The notes beneath the pieces are model-generated. The model worked only from the letters and a program-made list of their open reading frames with translations. It ran no database searches and was not told where the DNA came from. DNA of 64,000 nucleotides from Nitrospira sp. Lineage in GTDB: Bacteria > Nitrospirota > Nitrospiria > Nitrospirales > Nitrospiraceae. Where the stretch lies: assembly GCA_024998595.1 (NCBI GenBank), contig JACOEK010000001.1, forward strand, positions 930,001-994,000, written 5' to 3'. Below, piece by piece: positions 19,886 through 27,739 of this stretch (positions within the stretch are counted from its first letter, which is position 1; every line of letters starts with the position of its first letter). A program made the position numbers and the translations under genes.

Positions 19886-20872
19886 GTGATTCGGCCAAGA
19901 CAATGGCAGTCCTTGTGGCGTGGGAAAACCTGCCTCCAGTTGCTACGCGGGGTCATGGTGTATGTCTGGCCCTTGTCGATTATCGGGAGACTGTTTTATC
20001 GTCTTCGTTGGTCCAAGCCCTGCTATCAGCTCATCAACCGACAATCCCGCCGCCTGTTTGACTCGATCCCGCAGCGACTACATCCGCTAAGCGTCCAAGC
20101 CGTCAGTGCGCTGAGAACCGACGGAATCTTTCGCAGCTCCGTCGAAGCCCTCGCCCATGATGCGAACCTGTTCCACGATTTGTCACGGGATGCGCAGATG
20201 CTGTTGGCGGGGCAGGAGATACAACGCAAGATCCGGCAGCGATACAATCCTCACGATGCCAAATGGTATGTGGTGCGAGCCATCGGCCATCGCGCCAAGC
20301 GGCCTCCGCTGCCCTCATCTTTCGTCCGGTTTTTTCTTCACCCGGAGGTACTCAGCATCGCCAGTACCTATCTCGGACTGCAGGTCCGGCTCAATTATAC
20401 CGATGTCTGGCATAACATCCCCGTGCACGAAGGGGAGCCGCCTATCTCCGCGGAGTTCTGGCATCGCGATCATGAGGACAAACGGCTCATCAAACTGTTT
20501 GTGTTTCTGACCGATGTCGACGAGACCATGGGGCCGTTCACCTATGTCAAACGGTCGCATGTCGGAGGCGAGTTCGGCCATGTCTTTCCGGCCATCCCTC
20601 CCACTGGCCGTTATCCCGAGCAGGATGTGCTCAGCCAAATGATCAATGACACTCCGTTGCCTTCGGTGTCATGCGTCGGGCAGGCTGGAAGCATCATTCT
20701 GTGTGATAGCAGCGGTCTTCATCGGGGCGGCCGGTCGGTGACGAAACCCAGAATCGTCCTGGTCGGCGTCTACACGTCTAACGCGGGGATCGATGCTGCC
20801 CGCTATTCTCTTCCTCGCTCTGTCCATCACGAGCAGTTGTCACCCGCCGCAAAGTTTGCGCTCTACTCCTAG
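19886..20872 (+). CDS. Phytanoyl-CoA dioxygenase-like (PhyH) Fe(II)/2-oxoglutarate oxygenase
   Basis: A 328-residue protein from GTG 19886 with GGGGAG upstream. The core shows the double-stranded beta-helix pattern of PhyH proteins: the iron-binding His-x-Asp in EFWHRDHEDKR, a beta strand IKLFVFLTDVDETMGPFTYVK, and the distal His with Arg in GLHRGGRSVTKPR, which would bind iron and 2-oxoglutarate. The His-x-Asp...His triad is complete, so it is probably active. The N-terminal 90 residues include a hydrophobic segment (VMVYVWPLSIIGRLFY) that may attach it to the membrane. The substrate is unknown; relatives hydroxylate lipids, amino acids and small metabolites. Confidence 0.75.
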   Translation: MIRPRQWQSLWRGKTCLQLLRGVMVYVWPLSIIGRLFYRLRWSKPCYQLINRQSRRLFDSIPQRLHPLSVQAVSALRTDGIFRSSVEALAHDANLFHDLSRDAQMLLAGQEIQRKIRQRYNPHDAKWYVVRAIGHRAKRPPLPSSFVRFFLHPEVLSIASTYLGLQVRLNYTDVWHNIPVHEGEPPISAEFWHRDHEDKRLIKLFVFLTDVDETMGPFTYVKRSHVGGEFGHVFPAIPPTGRYPEQDVLSQMINDTPLPSVSCVGQAGSIILCDSSGLHRGGRSVTKPRIVLVGVYTSNAGIDAARYSLPRSVHHEQLSPAAKFALYS

Positions 20873-20916
20873 CCCGTTAGCTTTCTGTGCCGAACTCGAT
20901 GAAGAGCACCCGAGTA

Positions 20917-20945
20917 TTGACAGAGCGGTGTGATGACCGTAGGCT
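20917..20945 (+). promoter_or_regulatory. Weak sigma-70-type promoter candidate
   Basis: TTGACA at 20917-20922 is a perfect -35. The -10 position, 17 bases on, reads TAGGCT, which matches TATAAT at only half of the positions. It would serve the HbpS/GlcG-like gene at 21004. Confidence 0.3.
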
Positions 20946-21003
20946 CGCGCGGTGCAGCGTGGTTGACTCACGGCTCACAAATGGAGAATGAAGGAGGCGG
21001 ATA

Positions 21004-21552
21004 ATGGTGGAGAGAATACACGTGTCTGGACGATTGGTGAGATGTGCCGGTTTCCTCGCCGCGGCGCTTATGGCTGCTGGATGGCTCGGAGCGGCGCATG
21101 CGGCAGATGAGTTGCCGAAAGAGTCGGTCTTGCCGGCGGGGCTAGCCGGAAAGGCTGCGCAGGCGGCGCTCGATGCCTGCAAGAAGGATGGCTATCGGGT
21201 CAGCGCATCGGTGGTGGATCGGGCCGGGGTACTGCGTGCCATGTTGCGGGCTGATGGCGCAGGTCCCCACACCGTCGATAGCAGCAGAAAAAAAGCATAT
21301 ACGGCGGCCAGTTTGCGGCGAGCGACGAGCGAGTTGGCGGACATGATTGCCAAGCAGCCGGCGTTGCAGGCACTGCGTGAAATGAACGAAAGCATTCTGA
21401 TGGTCGGCGGCGGGTTGCCCATCGAAATCGCCGGTGAAGTGGTCGGAGCGATTGGGGTCGGCGGTGCGCCGGGGACTCATCTGGATGATGCCTGTGCCGA
21501 GGCGGGTCTCGATGCCATCGGGGCGGCCTCGAAGATGCCTGCCGCCAAATGA
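21004..21552 (+). CDS. Exported HbpS/GlcG-family protein
   Basis: A 182-residue protein with GGAGG before its ATG and a signal peptide (FLAAALMAAGWLGAAHA). The rest is a GlcG/HbpS domain: AAQAALDACKKDGYRVSASVVDRAGVLRAMLRADGA, SSRKKAYTAASLRRATSELAD, GGGLPIEIAGEVVGAIGVGGA. Such proteins occur with glycolate oxidase genes or bind haem in the cell envelope. None of those partners is next door. The following lipoprotein gene overlaps the stop (ATGA), so they are coupled and probably work together in the periplasm. Confidence 0.85.
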   Translation: MVERIHVSGRLVRCAGFLAAALMAAGWLGAAHAADELPKESVLPAGLAGKAAQAALDACKKDGYRVSASVVDRAGVLRAMLRADGAGPHTVDSSRKKAYTAASLRRATSELADMIAKQPALQALREMNESILMVGGGLPIEIAGEVVGAIGVGGAPGTHLDDACAEAGLDAIGAASKMPAAK

Positions 21553-22019
21553 ACCTGGTGCGAGGACGAGGACCGGCCTGGATGGTCATCGGGCTGGTCC
21601 TGATCCTCATTTCGGCGGCCTGTAACAACGATCGTCCGGAGCCCGCTGAGGCCGATGTGCCTTCAGCGGGGCTTCGTGTGAGGGTGACCCGCGTCGCCAC
21701 GCATCCGTTTTTGTCCCGCTACCGTTTAACGCTTCATGTAGAAGGCCCTCACGGCTGTACCGATACGGCTGAGCTGTTTCCCGATACGGGATATGCCGGG
21801 AGACGCAATGTGTATGAGCAGGCGTCGGGTGCGATTACTCTCTTAGGACAGTACGATGCCAGGGTGGTTGATCGAACGAATTGCACGATCCGCCTGGTGG
21901 AGTTTCAGTCGCTGGTCGGCCAATCGAAGTTTTTGGGGGCATTCGATGTGGATGCACAGAAACGTTGGCAATTTTTCCCTGCTTCAGTCAGGCCCGAGCG
22001 GCCGTTCGAGAAGCACTAG
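21549..22019 (+). CDS. Lipoprotein of unknown function
   Basis: A 156-residue protein coupled to the HbpS-like gene by an ATGA overlap. The N-terminus (WMVIGLVLILISAACNND) has a lipobox ending in Cys. The mature part is beta-rich with two further cysteines (HGCTDT, NCTIR) that could pair. It ends eight bases before the convergent dehydrogenase gene. I do not recognise the family. Confidence 0.65.
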   Translation: MNLVRGRGPAWMVIGLVLILISAACNNDRPEPAEADVPSAGLRVRVTRVATHPFLSRYRLTLHVEGPHGCTDTAELFPDTGYAGRRNVYEQASGAITLLGQYDARVVDRTNCTIRLVEFQSLVGQSKFLGAFDVDAQKRWQFFPASVRPERPFEKH

Positions 22020-22027
22020 TGTGAATG

Positions 22028-22927
22028 TCAGGAAGTCAGCCGCTCCTTGAAGGTCAGTTCTGCCACCGCGGACTTATCCAGTTCGCCTTTGCCGAGCGTC
22101 ATCAGCCGGCGGTATTGATCATAGGTAGCTTTCGCCAAAGGGAGATCCAGGCCGACCTGTTCGGCCAGATTGCACGCGATCCCCGAGTCTTTGGCGGCAT
22201 GGGCGGCGGAAAAGTAACAATCATGCGCGCGCTGCTGCATGTCTTCGCCGTCTGTCTCCAGGACGCGGGAGTTGGCGCCGGTCTGGGAGAACACCTCGCG
22301 CAGCATGGTGAGATCCAACCCCAGGGCTGATGCCAGCCCCAGGCCTTCCGCGAGGGCTGCGGTGTTGGCATTCATGACCATATTGACCAGCGCTTTTACT
22401 TTGGCGGCATCGCCGGCCGGTCCGATATAGCGCAGATGCGCGCTCAGATCCTTGAGTAGTGGGGTTGCGCGCTGGAATACCTCCGGTCGTCCGCCACACA
22501 TGAGATAAAGCGTGCCTTGGCGTGCTTGGGGGATGCTGCTCGCCATGCAGGCCTCAAGGCTCTGGCCGCCCTGTTCTTCCACCAGCCGGTGGACTTCGGT
22601 CTGGAGAGCGGGAGACAGGGTCGCACAGTTGATAAAGAGCCGGTTTGTCGCATGCCGCAGTAAGCTGTCAGGTTTGCCGGGCGCATAGATTTGCCGCATG
22701 GCTGCGTCATCCGACACGACCGTGAGTATCGTGTCTGCCAGTTCAGCAACCTGTGCCGGAGTCGGGACAGCCATGCAGCCGAGTTCTTTGGCGAGTGTCT
22801 CCGCGCGTGAGGCTTCGGTATCGTAGACGGCGACAATCCGATAGTCGAGGTCGTGGAGGCGGCGGGCCATGTTGGCTCCCATGCGGCCCACCCCGACGAT
22901 GCCGATGCGAAACTCTGACTGTGCCAT
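22028..22927 (-). CDS. NAD(P)-dependent 3-hydroxyisobutyrate dehydrogenase-like enzyme
   Basis: A 299-residue protein. I place the start at ATG 22927, which gives MAQSEFRIGIVGVGRMGANMA; an AGGAGG lies just upstream, before another ATG two codons earlier. The Rossmann motif GVGRMG is followed by FINCATLSP and the catalytic-region GPAGDAAKVKALVNMV with the conserved Lys. These features define the beta-hydroxyacid dehydrogenase family (HIBADH, tartronate semialdehyde or succinic semialdehyde reductase). Substrate cannot be assigned. It is monocistronic. Confidence 0.88.
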   Translation of the reverse strand: MAQSEFRIGIVGVGRMGANMARRLHDLDYRIVAVYDTEASRAETLAKELGCMAVPTPAQVAELADTILTVVSDDAAMRQIYAPGKPDSLLRHATNRLFINCATLSPALQTEVHRLVEEQGGQSLEACMASSIPQARQGTLYLMCGGRPEVFQRATPLLKDLSAHLRYIGPAGDAAKVKALVNMVMNANTAALAEGLGLASALGLDLTMLREVFSQTGANSRVLETDGEDMQQRAHDCYFSAAHAAKDSGIACNLAEQVGLDLPLAKATYDQYRRLMTLGKGELDKSAVAELTFKERLTS

Positions 22928-23058
22928 CCGCATCCTCCTGGAAAACATGGTACTGTGATTGGCGTGGAAGTGTACCACAGTCGATTCCGGCGCAGGTATC
23001 ATGGTGGCCGTAGTTGTGCGTGTGAGCACTTCGGACAAACCACTGGGGAGAGGGTGTC

Positions 23059-23280
23059 ATGCAACAAGCGATTGTCGGATATCATCAGGATGAGGAGGGG
23101 CATTGGGTGGCCGACCTTCGCTGCGGGCATGGCCAGCATGTGCGCCATCAGCCGCCGATGACGAGTCGTCCGTGGGTGCTCACGGAAGAGGGGCGTCAGC
23201 TGTTTCTCGGCACTGAGTTAAACTGCAAGAAGTGCGAAGAGGGTGGAGATGGATTCATTGCCCCTGAGGCCCTTTCGTAA
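23059..23280 (+). CDS. DUF3565-type small protein
   Basis: A 73-residue protein with GGGGAGAGG before its ATG. The sequence IVGYHQDEEGHWVADLRCGHGQHVRH and the closing LNCKKCEEG match the DUF3565 family. One Cys-x2-Cys pair plus His residues (CGHGQHVRH) suggest metal binding. Cytoplasmic, function unknown. It is divergent from the dehydrogenase gene. Confidence 0.8.
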   Translation: MQQAIVGYHQDEEGHWVADLRCGHGQHVRHQPPMTSRPWVLTEEGRQLFLGTELNCKKCEEGGDGFIAPEALS

Positions 23281-23356
23281 GGACCCCGGGGCAAATTGCT
23301 GGACGTGCGGGGAGGGAGCCATCAAGAATGTGTGACGGTCCGGATCGATCCCTATC

Positions 23357-24163
23357 CTACGCCCAGAACCAATCGATCAAAGAGGAAAACCATCCCGTTA
23401 CGCTTGAGAACCAGGATTCATCCTGGGGGGCTGCAGTAGGGACTGGACGGGGGCCCGTCGGGGCCGCCGGTGCCTGGCTCACCTTCGTGGGCGCGTTCGG
23501 AGTCGCGGGGGCTGCGACCGCCGCTGCGGATGGAGGAGTTGCCGGTGCCGGGGCTTGGTTCATGGATGGCGCAGGAGGCGTGTGTGACGGGGCGGCCGCC
23601 GGAGTCGGCGTCGTTGAGGAGGTATCAGGCTCCGAGGGCTGCGGTGTGATCACGGCAACCAAGTGAGGCTCTTGTTGAACGGTGTCGACGGGAGTCGCCT
23701 GTGCTTCGGGTCCAGGTTGCTGCGTCCCCATCGTCCGTTCGCGCAGCGTGGTGAGGGCCTCCAACCGTTTCTCAATCCGCTTGGTGTCGCTGATTTCCTT
23801 CAGCATGGCCTGGTGCCTGGCGCGCAATGTTGCGATGTTGTGCTCAAGCAGTGCCAGTTTGGCCTGGTTGGCCTTGTGGAGTTGGTCGTACGAGGCCTGG
23901 ATCTTTTTTAGCTCGCCTTTCAGATTGGCAAGCGCTCGTTCATCGCGTTGGTTGGCAAGGTGTGCCGCATCCCGTTCTTGTTCCAGGCTGTGGATATCGG
24001 CTTGAGTCTGAGCCAACTCGCCGGCTCGCGTTTTTACTTCATGTCTCGCTGTGTCATAGGTCTGTTGCGAGACACAGCCTCCCAGCGTCAATGCCGCGCC
24101 TCCCACCATCCAGCAGAGAGTAAAGGCAGATGCGAGTCGCGTGCATGAGGTAAATGATTGCAT
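23357..24163 (-). CDS. Coiled-coil lipoprotein with Pro/Ala-rich tail
   Basis: I choose ATG 24163 (268 residues) because AGGA precedes it and the product begins with a lipoprotein signal (MVGGAALTLGGC). Residues ~30-150 form a long coiled coil (LAQTQADIHSLEQERDAAHL, LEHNIATLRARHQAMLKEI). Residues ~150-250 are rich in Pro, Ala and Thr, and the end is hydrophobic and Trp-rich (WFSSVTGWFSSLIDWFW), likely membrane-associated. It resembles envelope spanning or spacer lipoproteins. An upstream in-frame start at 24229 would bury the signal. No enzyme motif. Confidence 0.65.
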   Translation of the reverse strand: MQSFTSCTRLASAFTLCWMVGGAALTLGGCVSQQTYDTARHEVKTRAGELAQTQADIHSLEQERDAAHLANQRDERALANLKGELKKIQASYDQLHKANQAKLALLEHNIATLRARHQAMLKEISDTKRIEKRLEALTTLRERTMGTQQPGPEAQATPVDTVQQEPHLVAVITPQPSEPDTSSTTPTPAAAPSHTPPAPSMNQAPAPATPPSAAAVAAPATPNAPTKVSQAPAAPTGPRPVPTAAPQDESWFSSVTGWFSSLIDWFWA

Positions 24164-24337
24164 GGGACGTTCCTCCCGGATACGTACGGTGGCGATAGAT
24201 GCGAAAAGCGGTCCGCTCAGCGGAGCCACGGTGCCTCAGGCTAATTTTTCAGAAAAGTGGAAAAACGGCAAAATATTTCGGGAAACCTGCAGAACGCGGT
24301 CAGAAGAGCGTGAGGCGCTGGCGAGATAGTCCGCCGG

Positions 24338-25438
24338 TTAGTGAATGGTGAGACAGTCGGCGGGAACGGCCACCTCCATGTTGAGCCCCGCCTCGCGCCA
24401 GGGTTGGAGTCTGGAACCATGGTAGCCATATCCGCCGATGACGGGATCAATAGAGAGGAGAAGGGGCGTATCAAGATCCAGCACGTCAAAGTGGCCCAGT
24501 CCCAGCACAAGGCTGAATGAACATCCCATCGCGATGCGTGTTTCGAGCATGCCGCCGATCATAAGCCGGAGGCCGGCCGAGCGGGTGAAGGTCGCAATGC
24601 GCCGTGCTTCCACCACGCCGGTTTTCATGATCTTGATGTTGATATAGTCCGCGGCCTGCATCTCGACAACCCGGCGTGCATCATCCAGGGATCGGACGGA
24701 TTCATCAGCCGCCACGGGAATGCCCGTCAGATGCCGAATGGCCTGGAGTCCTTCGAGGTCGTCTCGAACCACCGGTTGTTCCAGGAGTACCAACCGTCCT
24801 CCGAACTTTTTCACCCCGGTGGCAAAATGGATGCAGTCCTCTCGGGAAAAGCCCTGGTTGCCGTCACCGATGAAGTTGATCCCAGGAAGTGCATCATGCA
24901 CGGCCTGTAAGCGGCGAATGTCTTCTTCCACATCAGTTCCGACTTTCATCTTGAACAGGCGAAAGCCTTGGGCATACCAGCCGCGCGAGAGGGCGAGCGT
25001 CTTGTCTAGATCGCAGATGGGAATGGTAATGTCGGTCTCCCGCTCCCGGACGTCGGCTTGTCCCCAGAGTTGCCACAGCGGAAGGCCCTGAGTTCGGCAA
25101 TAGGCATCGAGGAGGGCCGTTTCCAGGCCGCATCGGGCGGCGGGGAAGAGCGGAGCCTGTTCATTCAGGCAGTCTGCGAGGAGTTCGTAGTCGGCGGCAG
25201 ATTGTCCGACCATGCTGGAGGCCAATTCCCGGGCGGCAGTGAGGCAGGAGGCCCGATCTTCGCCTCCCACTTCGGGAAACGGCGCCGCCTCTCCGATGCC
25301 CTGTGTCCCATCATCCAAGGTCACTCGCATGAACAGGTTTTGCGCGGTTACGCGCGCGCCTGTGGCCACGACGAAGGGGTCGGTGATCGGAATATCGACC
25401 GGCCAGATCTCGATGCGCTGTATGACGTGGGAATTCAC
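24338..25438 (-). CDS. Dipeptide epimerase-like enolase-superfamily enzyme
   Basis: A 366-residue enolase-superfamily protein starting at GTG. It has the catalytic Lys pair in RLFKMKVGTD, metal ligands in INFIGDGNQGF, LVLLEQPV and PVAADESV, and the second catalytic Lys in INIKIMKTGV. The late DLDTPLLL carries the Asp-x-Asp signature seen in L-Ala-D/L-Glu epimerases, so a dipeptide epimerase acting in peptidoglycan peptide recycling is the best guess. Muconate lactonising enzymes are the alternative. It follows the molybdopterin oxidoreductase gene by 27 bases, probably in one operon. Confidence 0.85.
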   Translation of the reverse strand: MNSHVIQRIEIWPVDIPITDPFVVATGARVTAQNLFMRVTLDDGTQGIGEAAPFPEVGGEDRASCLTAARELASSMVGQSAADYELLADCLNEQAPLFPAARCGLETALLDAYCRTQGLPLWQLWGQADVRERETDITIPICDLDKTLALSRGWYAQGFRLFKMKVGTDVEEDIRRLQAVHDALPGINFIGDGNQGFSREDCIHFATGVKKFGGRLVLLEQPVVRDDLEGLQAIRHLTGIPVAADESVRSLDDARRVVEMQAADYINIKIMKTGVVEARRIATFTRSAGLRLMIGGMLETRIAMGCSFSLVLGLGHFDVLDLDTPLLLSIDPVIGGYGYHGSRLQPWREAGLNMEVAVPADCLTIH

Positions 25439-25465
25439 CGGGGCGTCGTGCCTGCAGGTGGACGC

Positions 25466-26110
25466 TCATCCGTAGCGATCATTTTGCCAGGGCAGGGCGG
25501 TATTCGAGTATCCACGCACTTCCCAGAACCCCTTTTCGTCGTGATCGGAGAAGGTGATTTCCTTGATCCATTTGGCCCCTTTCCAGGCGTAGCGTTTCGG
25601 GATAATCATGCGAACCGGACCGCCATGTTCCTTGGTGAGTGGGCGGCCGTTCCATTTATAAGTGAGGAGGACGTCGTCGTCCAGGCAGACATCGAGCGGG
25701 AGATTGGTGGTGTAATCGTCGTAGGATTTGAACAGCACAAATCGGGCGGAAGGAAGCGGTTGGACGACGGCCGTCAGGTGCTTGAAGCTGACCCCTTCCC
25801 ATTCATTGTCGTAACGGCTCCAAGACGTCACGCAGTGAAAGTCCGATACATCCTTGAACTGCGGCTGCGCAAGAAAGTCTGTCCATCTCCATGTTATCGG
25901 TGCGGTGACTGCGCCTCCGATTGAAAGGCTCCATTCGGCAAGCGGGATGTCTGGTTTTTGGCCAAGGTCGAGTACGGGCCACGTTTCGACCAGGTGCTGA
26001 CCCGGAGGGAGACGATCGTCCCCTTCATAAAACACCTCCCGCTCTTCTCCGCCGCGCCGGGCCTTGGCCCAGTTCTCCTTGGTCTTGATCAACCGTTCAT
26101 TCTGATCCAT
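25466..26110 (-). CDS. Sulfite-oxidase-like molybdopterin oxidoreductase (YuiH type)
   Basis: A 214-residue protein from ATG 26110 (GGGAGG upstream; an earlier TTG is less likely). It contains the oxidoreductase molybdopterin-binding domain: DFHCVTSWSRYDNEWEGVSF, with the Cys that would ligate molybdenum, then VLLTYKWNGRPLTKEHGGPVRMIIPKRYAWKGAKWI. The protein consists of this domain alone and has no signal peptide, so it is the cytoplasmic YuiH-type and not the exported MsrP. Its natural substrate is not known. The epimerase-like gene is 27 bases downstream. Confidence 0.88.
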   Translation of the reverse strand: MDQNERLIKTKENWAKARRGGEEREVFYEGDDRLPPGQHLVETWPVLDLGQKPDIPLAEWSLSIGGAVTAPITWRWTDFLAQPQFKDVSDFHCVTSWSRYDNEWEGVSFKHLTAVVQPLPSARFVLFKSYDDYTTNLPLDVCLDDDVLLTYKWNGRPLTKEHGGPVRMIIPKRYAWKGAKWIKEITFSDHDEKGFWEVRGYSNTALPWQNDRYG

Positions 26111-26352
26111 TCCAGCCTCCCTAGTGACAGAGTAGGACAAGAGGCCCTGTTCTTACAAGGGTAGGGCTTTGCAATGAGAAGAGGTGATGTCCTGGATAGT
26201 GGCCGTAGGTGATGGAATGGCCAATGAATAGGGCTGGAATGGTCCGCCGGCGTGCTATGTGAAGGAGAAGGAGATAAGTCGCGCAGAGAGAAATAAGGTC
26301 GGAATGGAGGCTGAGAATCAAAACGCCCCGAAGCGACCCTGCTACGAGAACG

Positions 26353-26502
26353 TCAGACGTGCAGTCTGGTCTCTCGCTCACACCAGCGTTGCGGGCGCAT
26401 AAGCGTCCCTAGTGCGGCAATGGCGCAGATCGTGGCCAGCAACACGAAGCTGGCGATGAGGAAGAATCCACCTTTCATGTCGTGCACCAAGAGCGGTCCC
26501 AT
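26353..26502 (-). CDS. 49-residue single-span membrane protein
   Basis: ATG 26502 is preceded by GGGGGTGA at good spacing, and the frame encodes 49 residues with one strong membrane helix (GGFFLIASFVLLATICAIAA) between a short N-terminus and a basic, Cys-containing tail. It sits 36 bases after the stop of the zinc-ribbon gene at 26539-26736 and on the same strand. Such small single-span proteins often assist a larger membrane complex; no partner is evident here. Confidence 0.55.
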   Translation of the reverse strand: MGPLLVHDMKGGFFLIASFVLLATICAIAALGTLMRPQRWCERETRLHV

Positions 26503-26538
26503 GACGTCACCCCCTTCATATGAACTAATTGTACCACT

Positions 26539-26736
26539 TTACTCCGTGCGCCAGCCGCAGCCGCAACGCCATGATTCTTCAGGTGAAATTTTTTTCAGTC
26601 GACAATGGCAGTGGGGACAGGGGCGCATCCACACGTGTACAGCGGTTTCGTAAGCGGGGTGCGAGGTACGGGTCTGCTGTGGAACCGAATGTGTTGTCGG
26701 CATGGCAGCGTCCAGGACATCAATGATCGCGTACAT
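26539..26736 (-). CDS. Small protein with C-terminal zinc-ribbon motif
   Basis: A 65-residue protein whose ATG is preceded by GGAGGT at eight bases. The C-terminal half CPHCHCRLKKISPEESW...CGCGW has two Cys-x2-Cys/Cys-x-Cys knuckles about 15 residues apart, as in rubredoxin-like zinc ribbons. The N-terminal half has no clear feature. It is divergent from the TVP38 gene. Function unknown; perhaps a regulator or assembly factor. Confidence 0.6.
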   Translation of the reverse strand: MYAIIDVLDAAMPTTHSVPQQTRTSHPAYETAVHVWMRPCPHCHCRLKKISPEESWRCGCGWRTE

Positions 26737-26977
26737 GTGACATTACCTCCACTCGCACCCAGGCTTCAAGAGTTCTTTCGGAGGTTGCAGCCCTGCACTT
26801 GAGGGCCCGGCCGAGGACGGGAGGGGAAAAACGGGGGAGACGATGGGTGACAAGTGGAAATGTGGGACCGAATTCAACGCCTGTTCCCGCGTGACCGGTG
26901 CGGGGCAGGCTAAGGCGCGACGCGATTGACACGGGAACGGGCAGGCACGATGATACCGCCGGGGGGCACGGAACACG

Positions 26978-27694
26978 ATGACCATTTCTGCAGATTCTTC
27001 TCTCTCCAAGGCACGCGCGGGGGGCGGCAAACTCTTGTTGGGCCTCCTCGTTGGATGTGCCGTGGCGGGGTTTGTCTATTTCGATCTCGGCCGGTATCTT
27101 TCGCTCGATGCGCTGAAGGGCAATCGAGATCAGTTACTGGCGTTTACGGAAGCCAACTATTCGACGGCCGTTGCCATCTATGTGTTGGCTTATTGCGCGG
27201 TGGTGGGTCTTTCGTTGCCGGGGGGTGCGATCATGACCCTCGCCGGCGGGTTTCTCTTCGGGAGCGTGCTCGGAACGCTGTATGTGAATGTCGGCGCGAC
27301 CGTCGGCGCGACCCTGGCCTTTCTGGTTGCGCGCTACCTCCTGAGAGATTGGGTTGAGCGGCAATTCGGGAGCCGATTGGGAGCTATTCAAGAAGGGTTT
27401 GCGAAGAATGCGTTCAGCTATCTCCTCACCCTGCGATTGATTCCTCTCTTCCCGTTTTTTCTGGTCAATATGGTGTCAGGCTTGACCCGGGTGAACGTCG
27501 GAACCTATGTGGCGGCAACTTCCCTAGGTATCATCCCTGGAAGTTTCGTGTTTGCATATGCGGGACGCCAGCTGGGTACGATCAATTCACTCAAGGAGAT
27601 CGTGTCCCCCAATGTGTTGGTGGCGTTTACCCTCTTGGGGCTACTCGCGCTGGTGCCCATTTTGTATAAACGGTTCACCGGTAAATCGGACTGA
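26978..27694 (+). CDS. TVP38/TMEM64-family (SNARE-associated, DedA-like) membrane protein
   Basis: A 238-residue inner-membrane protein. Helices are at about 20-40, 60-85, 90-115, 150-175 and 210-230. Family blocks are visible: LSLPGGAIMTLAGGFLFGSVLGTLYVNVGATVGATLAFLVARYLLRD, and LTLRLIPLFPFFLVNMVSGLTRV with the conserved Arg in a re-entrant loop. Members are thought to move lipids across membranes. The FAD-dependent reductase gene starts 46 bases downstream; these two families are often adjacent or fused, so a joint role is likely though unproven. Confidence 0.9.
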   Translation: MTISADSSLSKARAGGGKLLLGLLVGCAVAGFVYFDLGRYLSLDALKGNRDQLLAFTEANYSTAVAIYVLAYCAVVGLSLPGGAIMTLAGGFLFGSVLGTLYVNVGATVGATLAFLVARYLLRDWVERQFGSRLGAIQEGFAKNAFSYLLTLRLIPLFPFFLVNMVSGLTRVNVGTYVAATSLGIIPGSFVFAYAGRQLGTINSLKEIVSPNVLVAFTLLGLLALVPILYKRFTGKSD

Positions 27695-27739
27695 AGAGAA
27701 CGAGACGTAAGGGCGGCACCACGGGTAGAGAGAAAGGTC

